DNA of 64,000 nt from a virus (IMGVR_UViG_3300035670_000197:1-64000); one strand, 5' to 3'; numbered from the stretch's first letter, positions 28,224 through 35,363 are shown. Notes: generated from the letters alone by a model not told the origin. A program made the numbers and translations.

Positions 28224-28252
28224 TTGACAGACTGCAGGAAGGTCTGTAGTCT
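28224..28252 (+). promoter_or_regulatory. Promoter TTGACA-N17-TAGTCT with spacer motif
   Basis: The spacer reads CTGCAGGAAGGTC in the same position as in its sister promoters. The flanking CAGAC and GTCTG form a small inverted repeat across the spacer. It drives the gene at 28313 through a leader of about 55 nt. Confidence 0.8.
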
Positions 28253-28312
28253 TACTCAGGTAAGGCGAAAGCCAAGCACAACAAACACAACGACGAAGGG
28301 ACACCGCAAGAC

Positions 28313-28555
28313 ATGAAGACTTACTCAGTAGCCATCACCGCAAAGGGAGTGACCTATCACTTCCATGTGGACACCATCAACAAGGTCAGGGAGTTGTTCG
28401 CTGGCTCATGTGACATCACCGTATTCGATGTGTGGTCACAGACTGACCGCATCAACGAGCGACCCATCATCGAGCGTCTGACTGAGGCTCAGGTCAATGA
28501 CATCATCTGGGGTCGCACCGCACAGGTGCAAATCCTGCAGGGCGCAGTCGCCTAA
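28313..28555 (+). CDS. Small protein of unknown function
   Basis: An 80-residue protein from ATG 28313, downstream of a conserved leader (AACGACGAAGGGAC). Sequence: beta-like N-terminus (Thr-Tyr-Ser-Val-Ala-Ile-Thr), a His-Phe-His-Val strand, then helix and strands. No family recognised. Its own promoter and terminator make it a single-gene unit. Confidence 0.7.
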   Translation: MKTYSVAITAKGVTYHFHVDTINKVRELFAGSCDITVFDVWSQTDRINERPIIERLTEAQVNDIIWGRTAQVQILQGAVA

Positions 28556-28574
28556 TCCGCACAGCACACAGTCT

Positions 28575-28626
28575 CCCCCTCTGGATGGTCACCCCCCGAC
28601 TATCTGGAGGGGGTTCTACTTTTTTC
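28575..28626 (+). terminator. Rho-independent-type terminator after the 28313 gene
   Basis: A C-rich arm (28575-28586) pairs with a G-rich arm (28602-28613) with two mismatches, followed by a run of six T at 28619-28625. Confidence 0.65.
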
Positions 28627-28647
28627 TGAGAAAGTTCACCGCAATAC

Positions 28648-28676
28648 TTGACAGAGTGCAGGAAGGTTGCTAATCT
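28648..28676 (+). promoter_or_regulatory. Promoter TTGACA-N17-TAATCT with spacer motif
   Basis: Near-consensus -35 and -10 boxes with the full GTGCAGGAAGGT word in the spacer; the best example of this promoter family. It drives the DUF3846-like gene at 28711. Confidence 0.85.
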
Positions 28677-28710
28677 TTCTACTGTCAGCAAACAACGACG
28701 AAAGGACATC

Positions 28711-29091
28711 ATGTCAAACAAGTACCTAGCAGTCACGACTGAGGGAGTCATCTCAGTCATCACCGCAACGAACGAGGACAGCCTCAGCAAGTTGCAGGAG
28801 GCAGTAGGGGGCTGGGTTCAGGTTATTGACCTCAGCGACACCCTCAGCCTCTGGTGCAACGAGGAGGGCAAACTCATCAACCTTCCGCACAATCCTTACG
28901 CTCAGGTCATCTGGGATGAGGTGTTCGGAGCACACACCGACTACATCGTGGGCGATGTTGTGTTCACAGGTGGCACAGACGACGAGGGCTACACGCTGGG
29001 CATCTCTGAGGAGCAGGAACAGCGAGTGCGTCAGGCAGTCGCAAAGGCTCAGCAGTTCGTGCTTCCACGAGTGGTCATCACGAGCAACTAA
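28711..29091 (+). CDS. DUF3846-like protein
   Basis: A 126-residue protein from ATG 28711, 6 nt after AAAGGA in the conserved leader; an in-frame upstream TTG would lie inside the promoter. The order of features fits DUF3846: an N-terminal strand, Gly-Gly-Trp-Val-Gln-Val-Ile, a central Asn-Glu-Glu-Gly-Lys-Leu-Ile-Asn-Leu-Pro-x-Asn, and Ile-Val-Gly-Asp-Val-Val-Phe-Thr-Gly-Gly. The family is widespread in phages and actinobacterial plasmids; function unknown. Confidence 0.75.
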   Translation: MSNKYLAVTTEGVISVITATNEDSLSKLQEAVGGWVQVIDLSDTLSLWCNEEGKLINLPHNPYAQVIWDEVFGAHTDYIVGDVVFTGGTDDEGYTLGISEEQEQRVRQAVAKAQQFVLPRVVITSN

Positions 29092-29100
29092 TCAAAGTGC

Positions 29101-29136
29101 AGAAGACCCCTCACCCAATGGGTGGGGGGTTCTTCT
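29101..29136 (+). terminator. Hairpin terminator after DUF3846-like gene
   Basis: Arms 29101-29116 and 29121-29136 (AGAAGACCCC against GGGGTTCTTCT, one bulge) around AATG. The stem is long and G:C rich; the T-tract is mixed (TTCTTCTGT). Confidence 0.6.
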
Positions 29137-29176
29137 GTAGATACGCACAGGTAAAAAATACGAAAGGACACAAGAA

Positions 29177-29476
29177 GTGGACATCACGAAGGTTCGACAA
29201 GAAGGGCTGGGAGACGGGTTCTCAGTTCTCAATCCGCACGATGGGTTCCGACAGGACAACAGGCTCTGGTTCGGGACATGCTCAAAGTGTGGGGAGATGG
29301 TCACCAACAGCACCCTGCATGGCTACTGGGAGCACACCATCTACACACGCAAGGAGTATTGGAGCCAGAAAGGCTACGAGTCAGGCATCTGCAACAGTTC
29401 GACATCTCACAATGTCGCCTACTGCCCAACCGCACGAGGCGAGACTCATCAGACCGAAGTTGTTCTGAAGTTCTAA
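29177..29476 (+). CDS. Small zinc-ribbon-like protein
   Basis: A 99-residue protein starting at GTG 29177 behind the conserved GAAAGGACA leader. Cys-Ser-Lys-Cys-Gly near residue 35, a His/Trp/Tyr-rich middle and two later Cys residues suggest a zinc ribbon. It follows a terminator, and no clear promoter is visible, so expression may come from read-through. Function unknown. Confidence 0.65.
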   Translation: MDITKVRQEGLGDGFSVLNPHDGFRQDNRLWFGTCSKCGEMVTNSTLHGYWEHTIYTRKEYWSQKGYESGICNSSTSHNVAYCPTARGETHQTEVVLKF

Positions 29477-29503
29477 AACTCTGACACACCCCTCTGCCAT
29501 ACT

Positions 29504-29532
29504 TGACAGAGTGCAGGAAGGTGTGAGATGAT
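29504..29532 (+). promoter_or_regulatory. Promoter TTGACA-N17-AGATGA with spacer motif
   Basis: Perfect -35 and full GTGCAGGAAGGT spacer word, but a poor -10 at the expected spacing. The conserved spacer with a degenerate -10 suggests the word is kept for its own sake. Confidence 0.65.
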
Positions 29533-29561
29533 TACATCAACAACGACGAAAGGAAGTCCCA

Positions 29562-29819
29562 ATGGGCTGGAACCTACCCCCCGGAGTAACAGGCAACGAG
29601 TACGAAATCGCCGGGCCAGACAGAGAGTGGAGCGACACACGAGAGGTGTCATGCTCTAACGACGAGTGCACCGCATACGAGCAGGAAATCGAAGTAGATG
29701 TGGACATACAGTCCTACCGAGGCGAGGCTTGGTTCTCATGGACATGCACCGCATGTGGTCACGAGGATGAAGTCACCTACGACCTAGACGACGAAAGAGA
29801 TTACGACCCTTACGACTAA
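29562..29819 (+). CDS. Small acidic zinc-ribbon-like protein
   Basis: An 85-residue protein from ATG 29562 with the conserved AACGACGAAAGGA leader. It has Cys-Ser-Asn-Asp-Glu-Cys and Cys-Thr-Ala-Cys-Gly-His pairs, as in zinc ribbons, and a C-terminus of alternating Asp/Tyr. No function known; such proteins are common in actinophages. A bidirectional-looking terminator follows. Confidence 0.7.
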   Translation: MGWNLPPGVTGNEYEIAGPDREWSDTREVSCSNDECTAYEQEIEVDVDIQSYRGEAWFSWTCTACGHEDEVTYDLDDERDYDPYD

Positions 29820-29836
29820 GGGCTACAAAGAAAGAA

Positions 29837-29871
29837 CCCCCGAAGGTAAAAAATACCGACGGGGGCTTTTT
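29837..29871 (+). terminator. Rho-independent terminator between convergent genes
   Basis: CCCCCG (29837-29842) pairs with CGGGGG (29860-29865), with inner GGTA/TACC pairing around an A-run, followed by CTTTTT. It separates the rightward 29562 gene from the leftward holin-like gene and holds one copy of the GGTAAAAAAT word. Confidence 0.8.
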
Positions 29872-29881
29872 CGTTTCTAAG

Positions 29882-30145
29882 TTATTTGCGTTTGGACCTG
29901 GAGCTGGACTCCGCAGCAGCGAACACTTGCTCAATCTCCGCATGAGTTAGGTCGCCATCTTTCAGATACGCACGACTCAGAGCCTCAATCACAGAGGCAG
30001 CACCGCCAATGCCTGCCATCAAAGCAGCCTGCCAAATCTCAACTCCTACAAGCGCACCAGCACCAATAACTGACAAAGCAGAGACGGCGAAGGTGGCGAG
30101 GACACGACCAACAATGGTTTTGGCTTTTGCTGGGCTTATTGCCAT
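29882..30145 (-). CDS. Holin-like membrane protein
   Basis: An 87-residue protein. The start is set at ATG 30145 because AGGAGGGG lies 7-8 nt upstream. One long hydrophobic region near residues 12-50 can form two membrane helices, followed by Leu-Ser-Arg-Ala-Tyr-Leu-Lys-Asp-Gly-Asp-Leu-Thr, a word close to the C-terminal part of many actinophage holins, and a basic tail. Convergent with the rightward cluster. A second, r1t-type holin lies at 51557. Whether one is an antiholin is unknown. Confidence 0.6.
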   Translation of the reverse strand: MAISPAKAKTIVGRVLATFAVSALSVIGAGALVGVEIWQAALMAGIGGAASVIEALSRAYLKDGDLTHAEIEQVFAAAESSSRSKRK

Positions 30146-30229
30146 AAATCCCCTCCTAAAAACAATCAACGCCCGACAAATCCATCATAGAGGACTTGAC
30201 GAGCGTTGATTATAGAGATTAGGGCAGGT

Positions 30230-30715
30230 CTAAGGCAGAACCTTGACTGTTGTCCTCTCAAATAGAGCCTCGATGACTGCTTGGTCGTTACATGTAACTG
30301 CCTCAATGCCTTTTTCTTTTTGGAAAGCACACAAAGCCGCACAAGTTCCATCACCAATGTCACCGCGCTTATCAGAACCTGCTTCATAGTGACCCAACTC
30401 AATGAGTCGAGTCTGAACAGCAGCAACTGACGCAGAGTTTCGAGCGAGACTTCTGAAATCAACAGCAGACATGTAAACAACTACATCGTTTTTGAGGTTG
30501 GTCTTCACGGCTGCCACATTTTTTACCTTTTTGGCAGCAGGCTCTGGTTCAGCAACCACTTCTGGTTCTGGAGCCTGGATTTCCTCAACCGCAACAACTT
30601 CAGCGACTTCGAGTGCACGTTCGTGGATGGTTCCATCCTGAACAAGCCCATCAGCATCGCCATCTACCGCATCTGCTTTGTATTCAGCATCACGCAGGTA
30701 CTTTTCTTCACCCAT
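30230..30715 (-). CDS. Peptidoglycan-binding-domain protein
   Basis: A 161-residue protein. Residues 1-60 are acidic, rich in Glu, Ala, Val and Pro. A Lys-Lys-Val-Lys-Asn linker follows, and residues about 85-160 resemble a PG_binding_1 domain (Ala-Val-Gln-Thr-Arg-Leu, then Gly-Asp-Gly-Thr-Cys-Ala-Ala-Leu and Phe-Gln-Lys). No catalytic domain is present. It lies immediately downstream of a transglycosylase gene, so the two may act together on the cell wall. A GGTAAAAAAT word lies at the linker. Confidence 0.65.
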   Translation of the reverse strand: MGEEKYLRDAEYKADAVDGDADGLVQDGTIHERALEVAEVVAVEEIQAPEPEVVAEPEPAAKKVKNVAAVKTNLKNDVVVYMSAVDFRSLARNSASVAAVQTRLIELGHYEAGSDKRGDIGDGTCAALCAFQKEKGIEAVTCNDQAVIEALFERTTVKVLP

Positions 30716-30722
30716 TGCATCC

Positions 30723-31427
30723 TCACTTTTCTGGGTACTGGGTTAGCCAATACGGTATGTCGCCAACCTTTCCTCCATTATACGCATTGGGTCCAACCCC
30801 CCATGCCCCGAAATCAGTACCTTTACTTGACATCTTGTAGGCAATACCCGCATTGACAAGCGGGTCGAACAAGTCTTCGTAACTGCTCAGGTTGTATCGC
30901 TCCATCCTGTCTTTACCGAGGTTCCCAATCATGTTGATTTGGAACAAACCGTAGGAGTTATCACCTGTATTGGAGTTCCCATTGTGAGCCACTGGTCTTC
31001 CTCTGGACTCACGCATAACAATCGCCCAAGCCATCCGCAAAGATTCTCCCTCAAAACCAACATGGGCAAGAAGGTCACGCAAAACTTTTGGTTCGAGGAC
31101 TTCTGCTTCGAGCGATGCAACAAGTTGTTGAGACTTCAGCGCAGCTGTTGGTTGTGTTGTCGAGGTGGTAGGGGCATTTTTTACCTTTTCCATCCTCAGC
31201 AGTTCCATCTCGTAGGTGTAGTGCTTCTTTTTCATGGAGTCTTCTAACTCCAAAGAGAAAACTTTCTCCTCCGCATACTTAGGTGTACTTGTCGTTGTTG
31301 TCGCTTCTTCCACTAGGTCACTTGCGTATGCGACTTTGACCACGAGGGTCACAAGGAGCAAGCCCATCACTCCTGCTACTAGTACTGCTCTATTTCTGGT
31401 TTTGTCCTTGGTTGGATACAAAAGCAT
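30723..31427 (-). CDS. Membrane-anchored lytic transglycosylase (SLT-like)
   Basis: A 234-residue protein. Residues about 12-35 are a transmembrane or uncleaved signal segment. A Thr/Ser/Pro-containing stalk follows to about 120. The C-terminal domain has Met-Arg-Glu-Ser-Arg-Gly, with the likely catalytic Glu, and Asn-Ser-Tyr-Gly-Leu-Phe-Gln-Ile, the classical SLT signature. It would cleave peptidoglycan glycan strands. The ATG at 31427 directly abuts AGGAG, so an in-frame TTG six bases later (31421) has better spacing and may be the true start. Confidence 0.75.
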   Translation of the reverse strand: MLLYPTKDKTRNRAVLVAGVMGLLLVTLVVKVAYASDLVEEATTTTSTPKYAEEKVFSLELEDSMKKKHYTYEMELLRMEKVKNAPTTSTTQPTAALKSQQLVASLEAEVLEPKVLRDLLAHVGFEGESLRMAWAIVMRESRGRPVAHNGNSNTGDNSYGLFQINMIGNLGKDRMERYNLSSYEDLFDPLVNAGIAYKMSSKGTDFGAWGVGPNAYNGGKVGDIPYWLTQYPEK

Positions 31428-31570
31428 CTCCTAACTGTTGGGGACACGACAACCGCACTCACGGGGGCGGTAGACATCGCTCAGTCGTATGTCTTTAGGT
31501 CTCTACAAGCATAGCACAATGCAGGAAAGTCCCCCCTGTTTTTTGCAGGGAGGACTATCCGCAAAGGTAC

Positions 31571-32167
31571 TTAGACCCCGAAAGCCTTTCGACAATCCGG
31601 GCCAAGTCGCAACTGACGAGACACCTCGTCTGTCAGTTCTGCTCCGCAACGACCACAGCATTGGTAGTGGTCAGCGAACAACTTTGTGTAGTTGTAGGGG
31701 TCACGCTTGATGATGCGTGCAAACACGAGTGCATCTGCCATCGGCATCATTGAGCGCATGAAAGAGCCGGGTGCTCCGTGTAACTGCTTGATGTATGTCT
31801 TGCCCTGATACTTGCGGATTTCGACAAACACCATGTCATTGTTGATTGGCTTCTCTAGCAAGTCCATCATCACTTCACCAGCAGGGATTGCGTACTTCGC
31901 AGTAGGCATCGCCTCAATCTCTTGCTTCAGTTCGAGGTACAACTTCTGCTTCTCGTTGAGGTTGTCCGCAGGTGCATCTGCCTTGATTTCCGCATTGGGG
32001 AGACCGAGGAAGATAGTGATGAACGAGGATGCAATCTTCTTCGTCATCGTTTCCTTGTTCACGAGGTACTGCATCTTGATTGCTTCAGGCACAGCCTTCT
32101 GCACGAGCAAGTCCTCAATGAACTTCAGTTGCTTTTCTGTTGCTTGGTCTGCTGTCATTATCGTCAT
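31571..32167 (-). CDS. Phage protein with C-terminal zinc motif
   Basis: A 198-residue protein from ATG 32167, 9 nt after AGGAGG. The N-terminus (Ala-Thr-Glu-Lys-Gln-Leu-Lys-Phe-Ile) is typical of a family in actinobacteria and phages. The C-terminus has Cys-Cys-Gly-Arg-Cys-Gly-Ala-Glu-Leu-Thr-Asp, then Leu-Gly-Pro-Asp-Cys, a treble-clef-like zinc site I associate with DUF6011-type proteins. Function unknown. It has its own spacer-motif promoter. Confidence 0.65.
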   Translation of the reverse strand: MTIMTADQATEKQLKFIEDLLVQKAVPEAIKMQYLVNKETMTKKIASSFITIFLGLPNAEIKADAPADNLNEKQKLYLELKQEIEAMPTAKYAIPAGEVMMDLLEKPINNDMVFVEIRKYQGKTYIKQLHGAPGSFMRSMMPMADALVFARIIKRDPYNYTKLFADHYQCCGRCGAELTDEVSRQLRLGPDCRKAFGV

Positions 32168-32191
32168 TTTGTATGACCTCCTATGAATACC

Positions 32192-32220
32192 AATCTACCT
32201 GACTTTTGCAGGAAAGTCAA
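32192..32220 (-). promoter_or_regulatory. Promoter TTGACT-N17-TAGATT, spacer motif in reverse orientation
   Basis: Reading the minus strand, the spacer starts TTCCTGCA, the reverse complement of the TGCAGGAA core. GACTTT and AAAGTC flank it as an inverted repeat. Drives the gene at 32167. Confidence 0.75.
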
Positions 32221-32221
32221 G

Positions 32222-32389
32222 TCACTTGTCTCTAGAGGCAAGGGTGGCACTTGTCACACCGCACAGACCAAAGGCGACGACCCAAGCCATCTCCCCCAGA
32301 CCAGCAGACACAAGAGCACCCAGACCGCAAGCAGTTGCGATGACAGATGTCCAGACTAAGTTCCGAACAAGTTCCCGAAGTTGCTTCAT
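32222..32389 (-). CDS. Small membrane protein
   Basis: A 55-residue protein with ATG 32389 overlapping the stop of the upstream HTH gene (ATGA) and AGGAGA six bases before it. Residues about 10-50 are hydrophobic (Val-Trp-Thr-Ser-Val-Ile-Ala-Thr-Ala, then Met-Ala-Trp-Val-Val-Ala-Phe-Gly-Leu), room for one or two membrane helices, with charged ends. Function unknown. Confidence 0.6.
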   Translation of the reverse strand: MKQLRELVRNLVWTSVIATACGLGALVSAGLGEMAWVVAFGLCGVTSATLASRDK

Positions 32390-32598
32390 CGAGTCTCCTC
32401 GATGGGCTGGCTCAGAGTCTTGTCGGGGCGAGTTCGACCTACCAAGCGTGCGCTTGGGTCACGGAACTCAACTCCTTGTGCCCAGATTGCCTTGCGTGCA
32501 GTTCGATAAGCCACCCCCAGTTGAGATGCGACTGCCTCTACTGACATGCCATTGGAGTACAACTCGGCAGCCTGCTCAGCGATGCGCTGATGCTTCAT
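32386..32598 (-). CDS. Small helix-turn-helix protein
   Basis: A 70-residue basic protein. Residues 5-45 read as a helix-turn-helix of the recombinase/psq type (Ala-Ala-Glu-Leu-Tyr-Ser-Asn-Gly-Met-Ser-Val-Glu-Ala-Val-Ala then Leu-Gly-Val-Ala-Tyr-Arg-Thr). AAAGGAAAAG lies upstream of ATG 32598. It is a candidate regulator, possibly of the promoter family in this region, but nothing links it directly. Confidence 0.65.
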   Translation of the reverse strand: MKHQRIAEQAAELYSNGMSVEAVASQLGVAYRTARKAIWAQGVEFRDPSARLVGRTRPDKTLSQPIEETR

Positions 32599-32617
32599 TT
32601 TTTACTTTTCCTTTCGT

Positions 32618-32803
32618 CTAGTTGGTTTCTTGGTTTCTCCGCATTTCAGCAGAAGATTTCAGTTCTCCAGAGCAGAACCTACAAACAACTTGATGTTCTG
32701 GCGTGGTTTGTCCAGACCAGAACCTTGTTCCGCACTCTCGAATAACGAGGCACATGAACTCTTGGTCATTGAGGTCTATCTCTTGGTTTTTTACCTCACT
32801 CAC
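32618..32803 (-). CDS. Small zinc-ribbon-like protein
   Basis: A 61-residue protein from GTG 32803 behind GAGGAG. It has Cys residues in Phe-Met-Cys-Leu-Val-Ile-Arg-Glu-Cys and Cys-Arg-Phe-Cys-Ser-Gly-Glu-Leu, which may form a zinc site. The first codons overlap a GGTAAAAAA word. Function unknown. Confidence 0.55.
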   Translation of the reverse strand: MSEVKNQEIDLNDQEFMCLVIRECGTRFWSGQTTPEHQVVCRFCSGELKSSAEMRRNQETN

Positions 32804-32805
32804 GA

Positions 32806-33306
32806 TTACTCCTCAACAGGTCTCTGAACCGCATGTTCTGCGATTTCATCTGCTGGTTGTCCCATGCTTGCGACCCAATCTTTGATGTGGTCGTCAGTTG
32901 GCATACCAACATGTCTACCTTCCTTCCATGTGAAAGGCGTTGTCTGACCTTTCGGTAACACAAACAGGTGGTACTGATTTGCTGTGTCAATGAGTTGGTC
33001 GTCTGGTGGGAAGATTTCGATTGCTTCTCTGTCCAGACCTGCAAGTTCGTTCTTGATGCGTTGGAGATGTCTCCAGTCACGCACCGCACGACGCTTGTGG
33101 TCTCGGATGCTCAGATGGATTGCTCCATCTTCTTTACCTTCCAACAGATGTCGGTGCACGACATAGTGAGAGTTCACCCAGAGAGTTTCGTTCTCAACGA
33201 GTGCGTCTTCTCGCACAACTCCATTTCGCATCGGCGTTGCCTCCGCAAAGCGAGTCCACTCTCTTGGTGGCGTTGCACCTCCTCGGTGCTTTCCCTTCTT
33301 AGCCAT
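32806..33306 (-). CDS. DUF7694-like phage protein
   Basis: A 166-residue protein. The frame opens earlier, but ATG 33306 (Met-Ala-Lys-Lys-Gly-Lys) overlaps the end of the upstream membrane protein gene and begins the conserved part. Words such as Ser-Ile-Arg-Asp-His-Lys-Arg-Arg, Arg-Asp-Trp-Arg-His-Leu-Gln-Arg-Ile-Lys-Asn-Glu-Leu and Leu-Ile-Asp-Thr-Ala-Asn-Gln-Tyr-His-Leu are typical of a phage family I recall as DUF7694. Function unknown. Confidence 0.65.
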   Translation of the reverse strand: MAKKGKHRGGATPPREWTRFAEATPMRNGVVREDALVENETLWVNSHYVVHRHLLEGKEDGAIHLSIRDHKRRAVRDWRHLQRIKNELAGLDREAIEIFPPDDQLIDTANQYHLFVLPKGQTTPFTWKEGRHVGMPTDDHIKDWVASMGQPADEIAEHAVQRPVEE

Positions 33307-33520
33307 TGGTGCTTCTTTCGATGTCCTTCTCAAGACACTCAAGCATGTCGCCCCAGCAATAACCATCTGAAGTCCACCACAGGTTTCCAATCACTTGGAA
33401 CATGATGAACAGAAACAGAGCAACAATCGCTGTGAAAAACCAGCGACGGCGTATTACATACTTGCGTTCCATGTTCCATTTAGAAGTGTCGAACAGTTCA
33501 CTTAGAACTAACTCAAACAT
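33299..33520 (-). CDS. Small membrane protein
   Basis: A 73-residue protein from ATG 33520, which follows the conserved AACGACGAAAGGAC leader. One strongly hydrophobic segment (Trp-Phe-Phe-Thr-Ala-Ile-Val-Ala-Leu-Phe-Leu-Phe) at about residues 27-48, basic before it, so the N-terminus is probably cytoplasmic. Its promoter (33565-33593) is the best palindromic case of the spacer-motif family. Function unknown. Confidence 0.6.
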   Translation of the reverse strand: MFELVLSELFDTSKWNMERKYVIRRRWFFTAIVALFLFIMFQVIGNLWWTSDGYCWGDMLECLEKDIERSTNG

Positions 33521-33554
33521 TTGCTGTCCTTTCGTCGTTTCGGTGTAACTAACC

Positions 33555-33592
33555 TGACAAGTACAGGATAGTAGACCTTCCTGCACTTGTCA
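33555..33592 (-). promoter_or_regulatory. Palindromic operator overlapping a promoter
   Basis: Arms TGACAAGTACAGGA (33555-33568) and TCCTGCACTTGTCA (33579-33592) form a 14-bp inverted repeat with one mismatch and a 10-nt centre. It spans the promoter TTGACA-N17-TATCCT (33565-33593), so a dimeric regulator bound here would cover -35, spacer and -10. Confidence 0.75.
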
Positions 33593-33596
33593 AGCA

Positions 33597-34220
33597 TTAG
33601 TTCTTCAGCGTGTTGCCACGCCAAGCATCTGGGTCTTGTGAAAGCAAGAACTTCTCAAACTGCCTGTTGCACAGAGCGTATGAACTCCTCTTCTTTCGGA
33701 TGAGGTCAATCGCATCTCGTGCAGACATCCCATCTCGGATGAGCACGAGGGCTGTAATGAGTCCAGACCTGTTCCAACCTGCTTGGCATCGGATGAGAAC
33801 CTTCTTGCCCTTCTTCCAGTCCGCATGTGCGCTCCGCACGATGTCAAACAGGTCTTCGGCATCGAAGTCACTCATCACGCTGTCCCAAACTCCATAACGA
33901 AGTTCTTTGACATGCCAATCCACAGGATTTGCATCCGCATACATCGTGACAACTGTGTCGAACTGCTTTGTTGTGATGAAAGGCTTTTCGAGTTGGTGCA
34001 TGACATCATTGTCATCCGTACCACCCTGCCACAGACCCTTCACGATTTCTGACCAAAGCGGTTGCGCTAGGTACGAGTCGTACTTGCTGTAATCAGGTCT
34101 TTCGAGTTCTTCGAGAGACATCTCTTCCTCCGCATCTTCTAATAGGTTTGCGATGTCGGAGTGTTCTGTCCAGTACTCCCACTCTTCGTTTGTCATTTCG
34201 TTTATTCTCTTGACTTCCAT
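33597..34220 (-). CDS. Dual-specificity protein phosphatase
   Basis: A 207-residue protein with the CX5R signature Cys-Gln-Ala-Gly-Trp-Asn-Arg-Ser-Gly (Cys145, Arg151), preceded by Val-Leu-Ile-Arg in place of the usual Val-His. An upstream Asp-Ser-Val-Met-Ser-Asp-Phe-Asp segment could supply the general acid. A helical N-terminus of about 60 residues precedes the domain. It would dephosphorylate phosphotyrosine or phosphoserine/threonine; the target is unknown. It has its own spacer-motif promoter. Confidence 0.8.
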   Translation of the reverse strand: MEVKRINEMTNEEWEYWTEHSDIANLLEDAEEEMSLEELERPDYSKYDSYLAQPLWSEIVKGLWQGGTDDNDVMHQLEKPFITTKQFDTVVTMYADANPVDWHVKELRYGVWDSVMSDFDAEDLFDIVRSAHADWKKGKKVLIRCQAGWNRSGLITALVLIRDGMSARDAIDLIRKKRSSYALCNRQFEKFLLSQDPDAWRGNTLKN

Positions 34221-34253
34221 TTGTGTCCTTTCGTCGTTTGGTTGTCTAGGTCA

Positions 34254-34282
34254 AGTGTATCAGACCTACCTGCATTTTGCAA
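34254..34282 (-). promoter_or_regulatory. Promoter TTGCAA-N17-TACACT with spacer motif
   Basis: Spacer word ATGCAGGTAGGT, one of the more diverged copies. Drives the phosphatase gene at 34220 through the conserved AACGACGAAAGGAC leader. Confidence 0.75.
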
Positions 34283-34298
34283 CTTGGGTGTTTTGGGC

Positions 34299-34499
34299 TT
34301 ACTTGACCCAATACCTCCAACTGCTCCACCAGCGAGGGATTTCCTTACCCCTCCCCTTCACGAGGTAGACAAGGCTCCAAAACAAGTATCCGAGCAACTT
34401 GATGAACAGCCCATCGTTTGGGCTTACATAGTTGCGACGGCGACCCCCACGCAACCTCTTGTAGGTTCCGTAGACTGCGCTATCTGGTAATCCGTACAT
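34299..34499 (-). CDS. Small basic Trp-rich protein
   Basis: A 66-residue protein, basic at the start (Arg-Leu-Arg-Gly-Gly-Arg-Arg-Arg), with a hydrophobic stretch at about residues 31-48 and Trp-rich end. It could be membrane-associated. It has its own promoter, and the gene before it is far upstream, which supports that it is real. Function unknown. Confidence 0.5.
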   Translation of the reverse strand: MYGLPDSAVYGTYKRLRGGRRRNYVSPNDGLFIKLLGYLFWSLVYLVKGRGKEIPRWWSSWRYWVK

Positions 34500-34542
34500 C
34501 TTTCGTCGTTTCCTTTTCTGAACCTATTTGGTTCATAACTAC

Positions 34543-34572
34543 ATAGTAGCAGAAAGTGCAGGAAGATGTCAA
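34543..34572 (-). promoter_or_regulatory. Promoter TTGACA-N18-TACTAT, spacer motif reversed
   Basis: The spacer carries TCTTCCTGCAC, the reverse complement of the shared word. Drives the gene at 34499. Confidence 0.75.
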
Positions 34573-34790
34573 GTCCATTTGCAAAAGATTTTTAGACCTG
34601 CCTATGCTGTGGGACTACCTCCCCAACAGGGGGGTGGCTTTTTAGGATAGAAAAACTATCGAGGGTCGGCACAGACTTAGGCAAAGTGTCCTGTGCATCT
34701 AGACGGCAAGCCCTCCGCAGACCATCTGGTTTGCACCGCAAAGAGATTTGCCTCACCTGAGCAAGTGTCAAAACTGCTTCCCTTATGGGG

Positions 34791-35363
34791 CTAGGACTCT
34801 TCTTTCTTCTGAACAAGAAGATGCACAGGCTCTGCTGAGTTCGAGTCAAAACGGCACGCAATCGAGACCGCACTCTTCACCATGTTCCTCGCTGAGGTCA
34901 CGCTGCGTTTTTTACCTTCGAGGGTTGCTTGCAGCGCACCAAGCGCATAGCCAGCACCAGTTCCTGCTGCGTAGATGCCATCCGCATCTCGACACCAGTC
35001 GTAGTTCGAGCCAATGTCATAGATGACTCCATTGACAACGCAAATGATGTGCGAGTCGTGTTCTCCCTTTTCACCGTACTGAGCGTCATCAAAGCAGGAC
35101 TTCAGAGCAGGTATGAACTTCGAGGAGATAAACCTATCTAACCTGACGCCCTCATCCCGAGGGTTTGGTGGAGGTGGCTTCAGCACATGACCAAGCAAGT
35201 TGATTGCCCGCATATCCCCCGCTGCGCCAAGAAGGTAATCGCCATTTTTTACCACCTTGCCAGCATTAAATGGCAGCAAGTACACACGCTCATCATCAAC
35301 GACTCTTGAGTCGAAACCAACAACAGCCCAACCACTTCCCTGTACCGCAGCAATCGTGGTCAT
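34791..35363 (-). CDS. Proteasome/HslV-like Ntn hydrolase
   Basis: A 190-residue protein starting Met-Thr-Thr-Ile-Ala-Ala-Val. Removal of Met would leave an N-terminal Thr nucleophile as in HslV and proteasome beta subunits. Asp17 (in Gly-Phe-Asp-Ser-Arg) falls at the canonical Asp17 position, and a Lys at 35 is close to the canonical Lys33. Gly-Ala-Ala-Gly-Asp and a later Gly-Thr-Gly-Ala-Gly-Tyr-Ala-Leu-Gly-Ala support the fold. HslV is about 175 residues, so length fits. No unfoldase such as HslU is seen. A peptidase or another Ntn amidohydrolase are both possible. Confidence 0.7.
   Translation of the reverse strand: MTTIAAVQGSGWAVVGFDSRVVDDERVYLLPFNAGKVVKNGDYLLGAAGDMRAINLLGHVLKPPPPNPRDEGVRLDRFISSKFIPALKSCFDDAQYGEKGEHDSHIICVVNGVIYDIGSNYDWCRDADGIYAAGTGAGYALGALQATLEGKKRSVTSARNMVKSAVSIACRFDSNSAEPVHLLVQKKEES

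Noticed and set aside
34592-34873. 93-codon minus-strand ORF
   Set aside because: It overlaps the Ntn hydrolase gene, lacks a start signal, and has a composition unlike neighbours.
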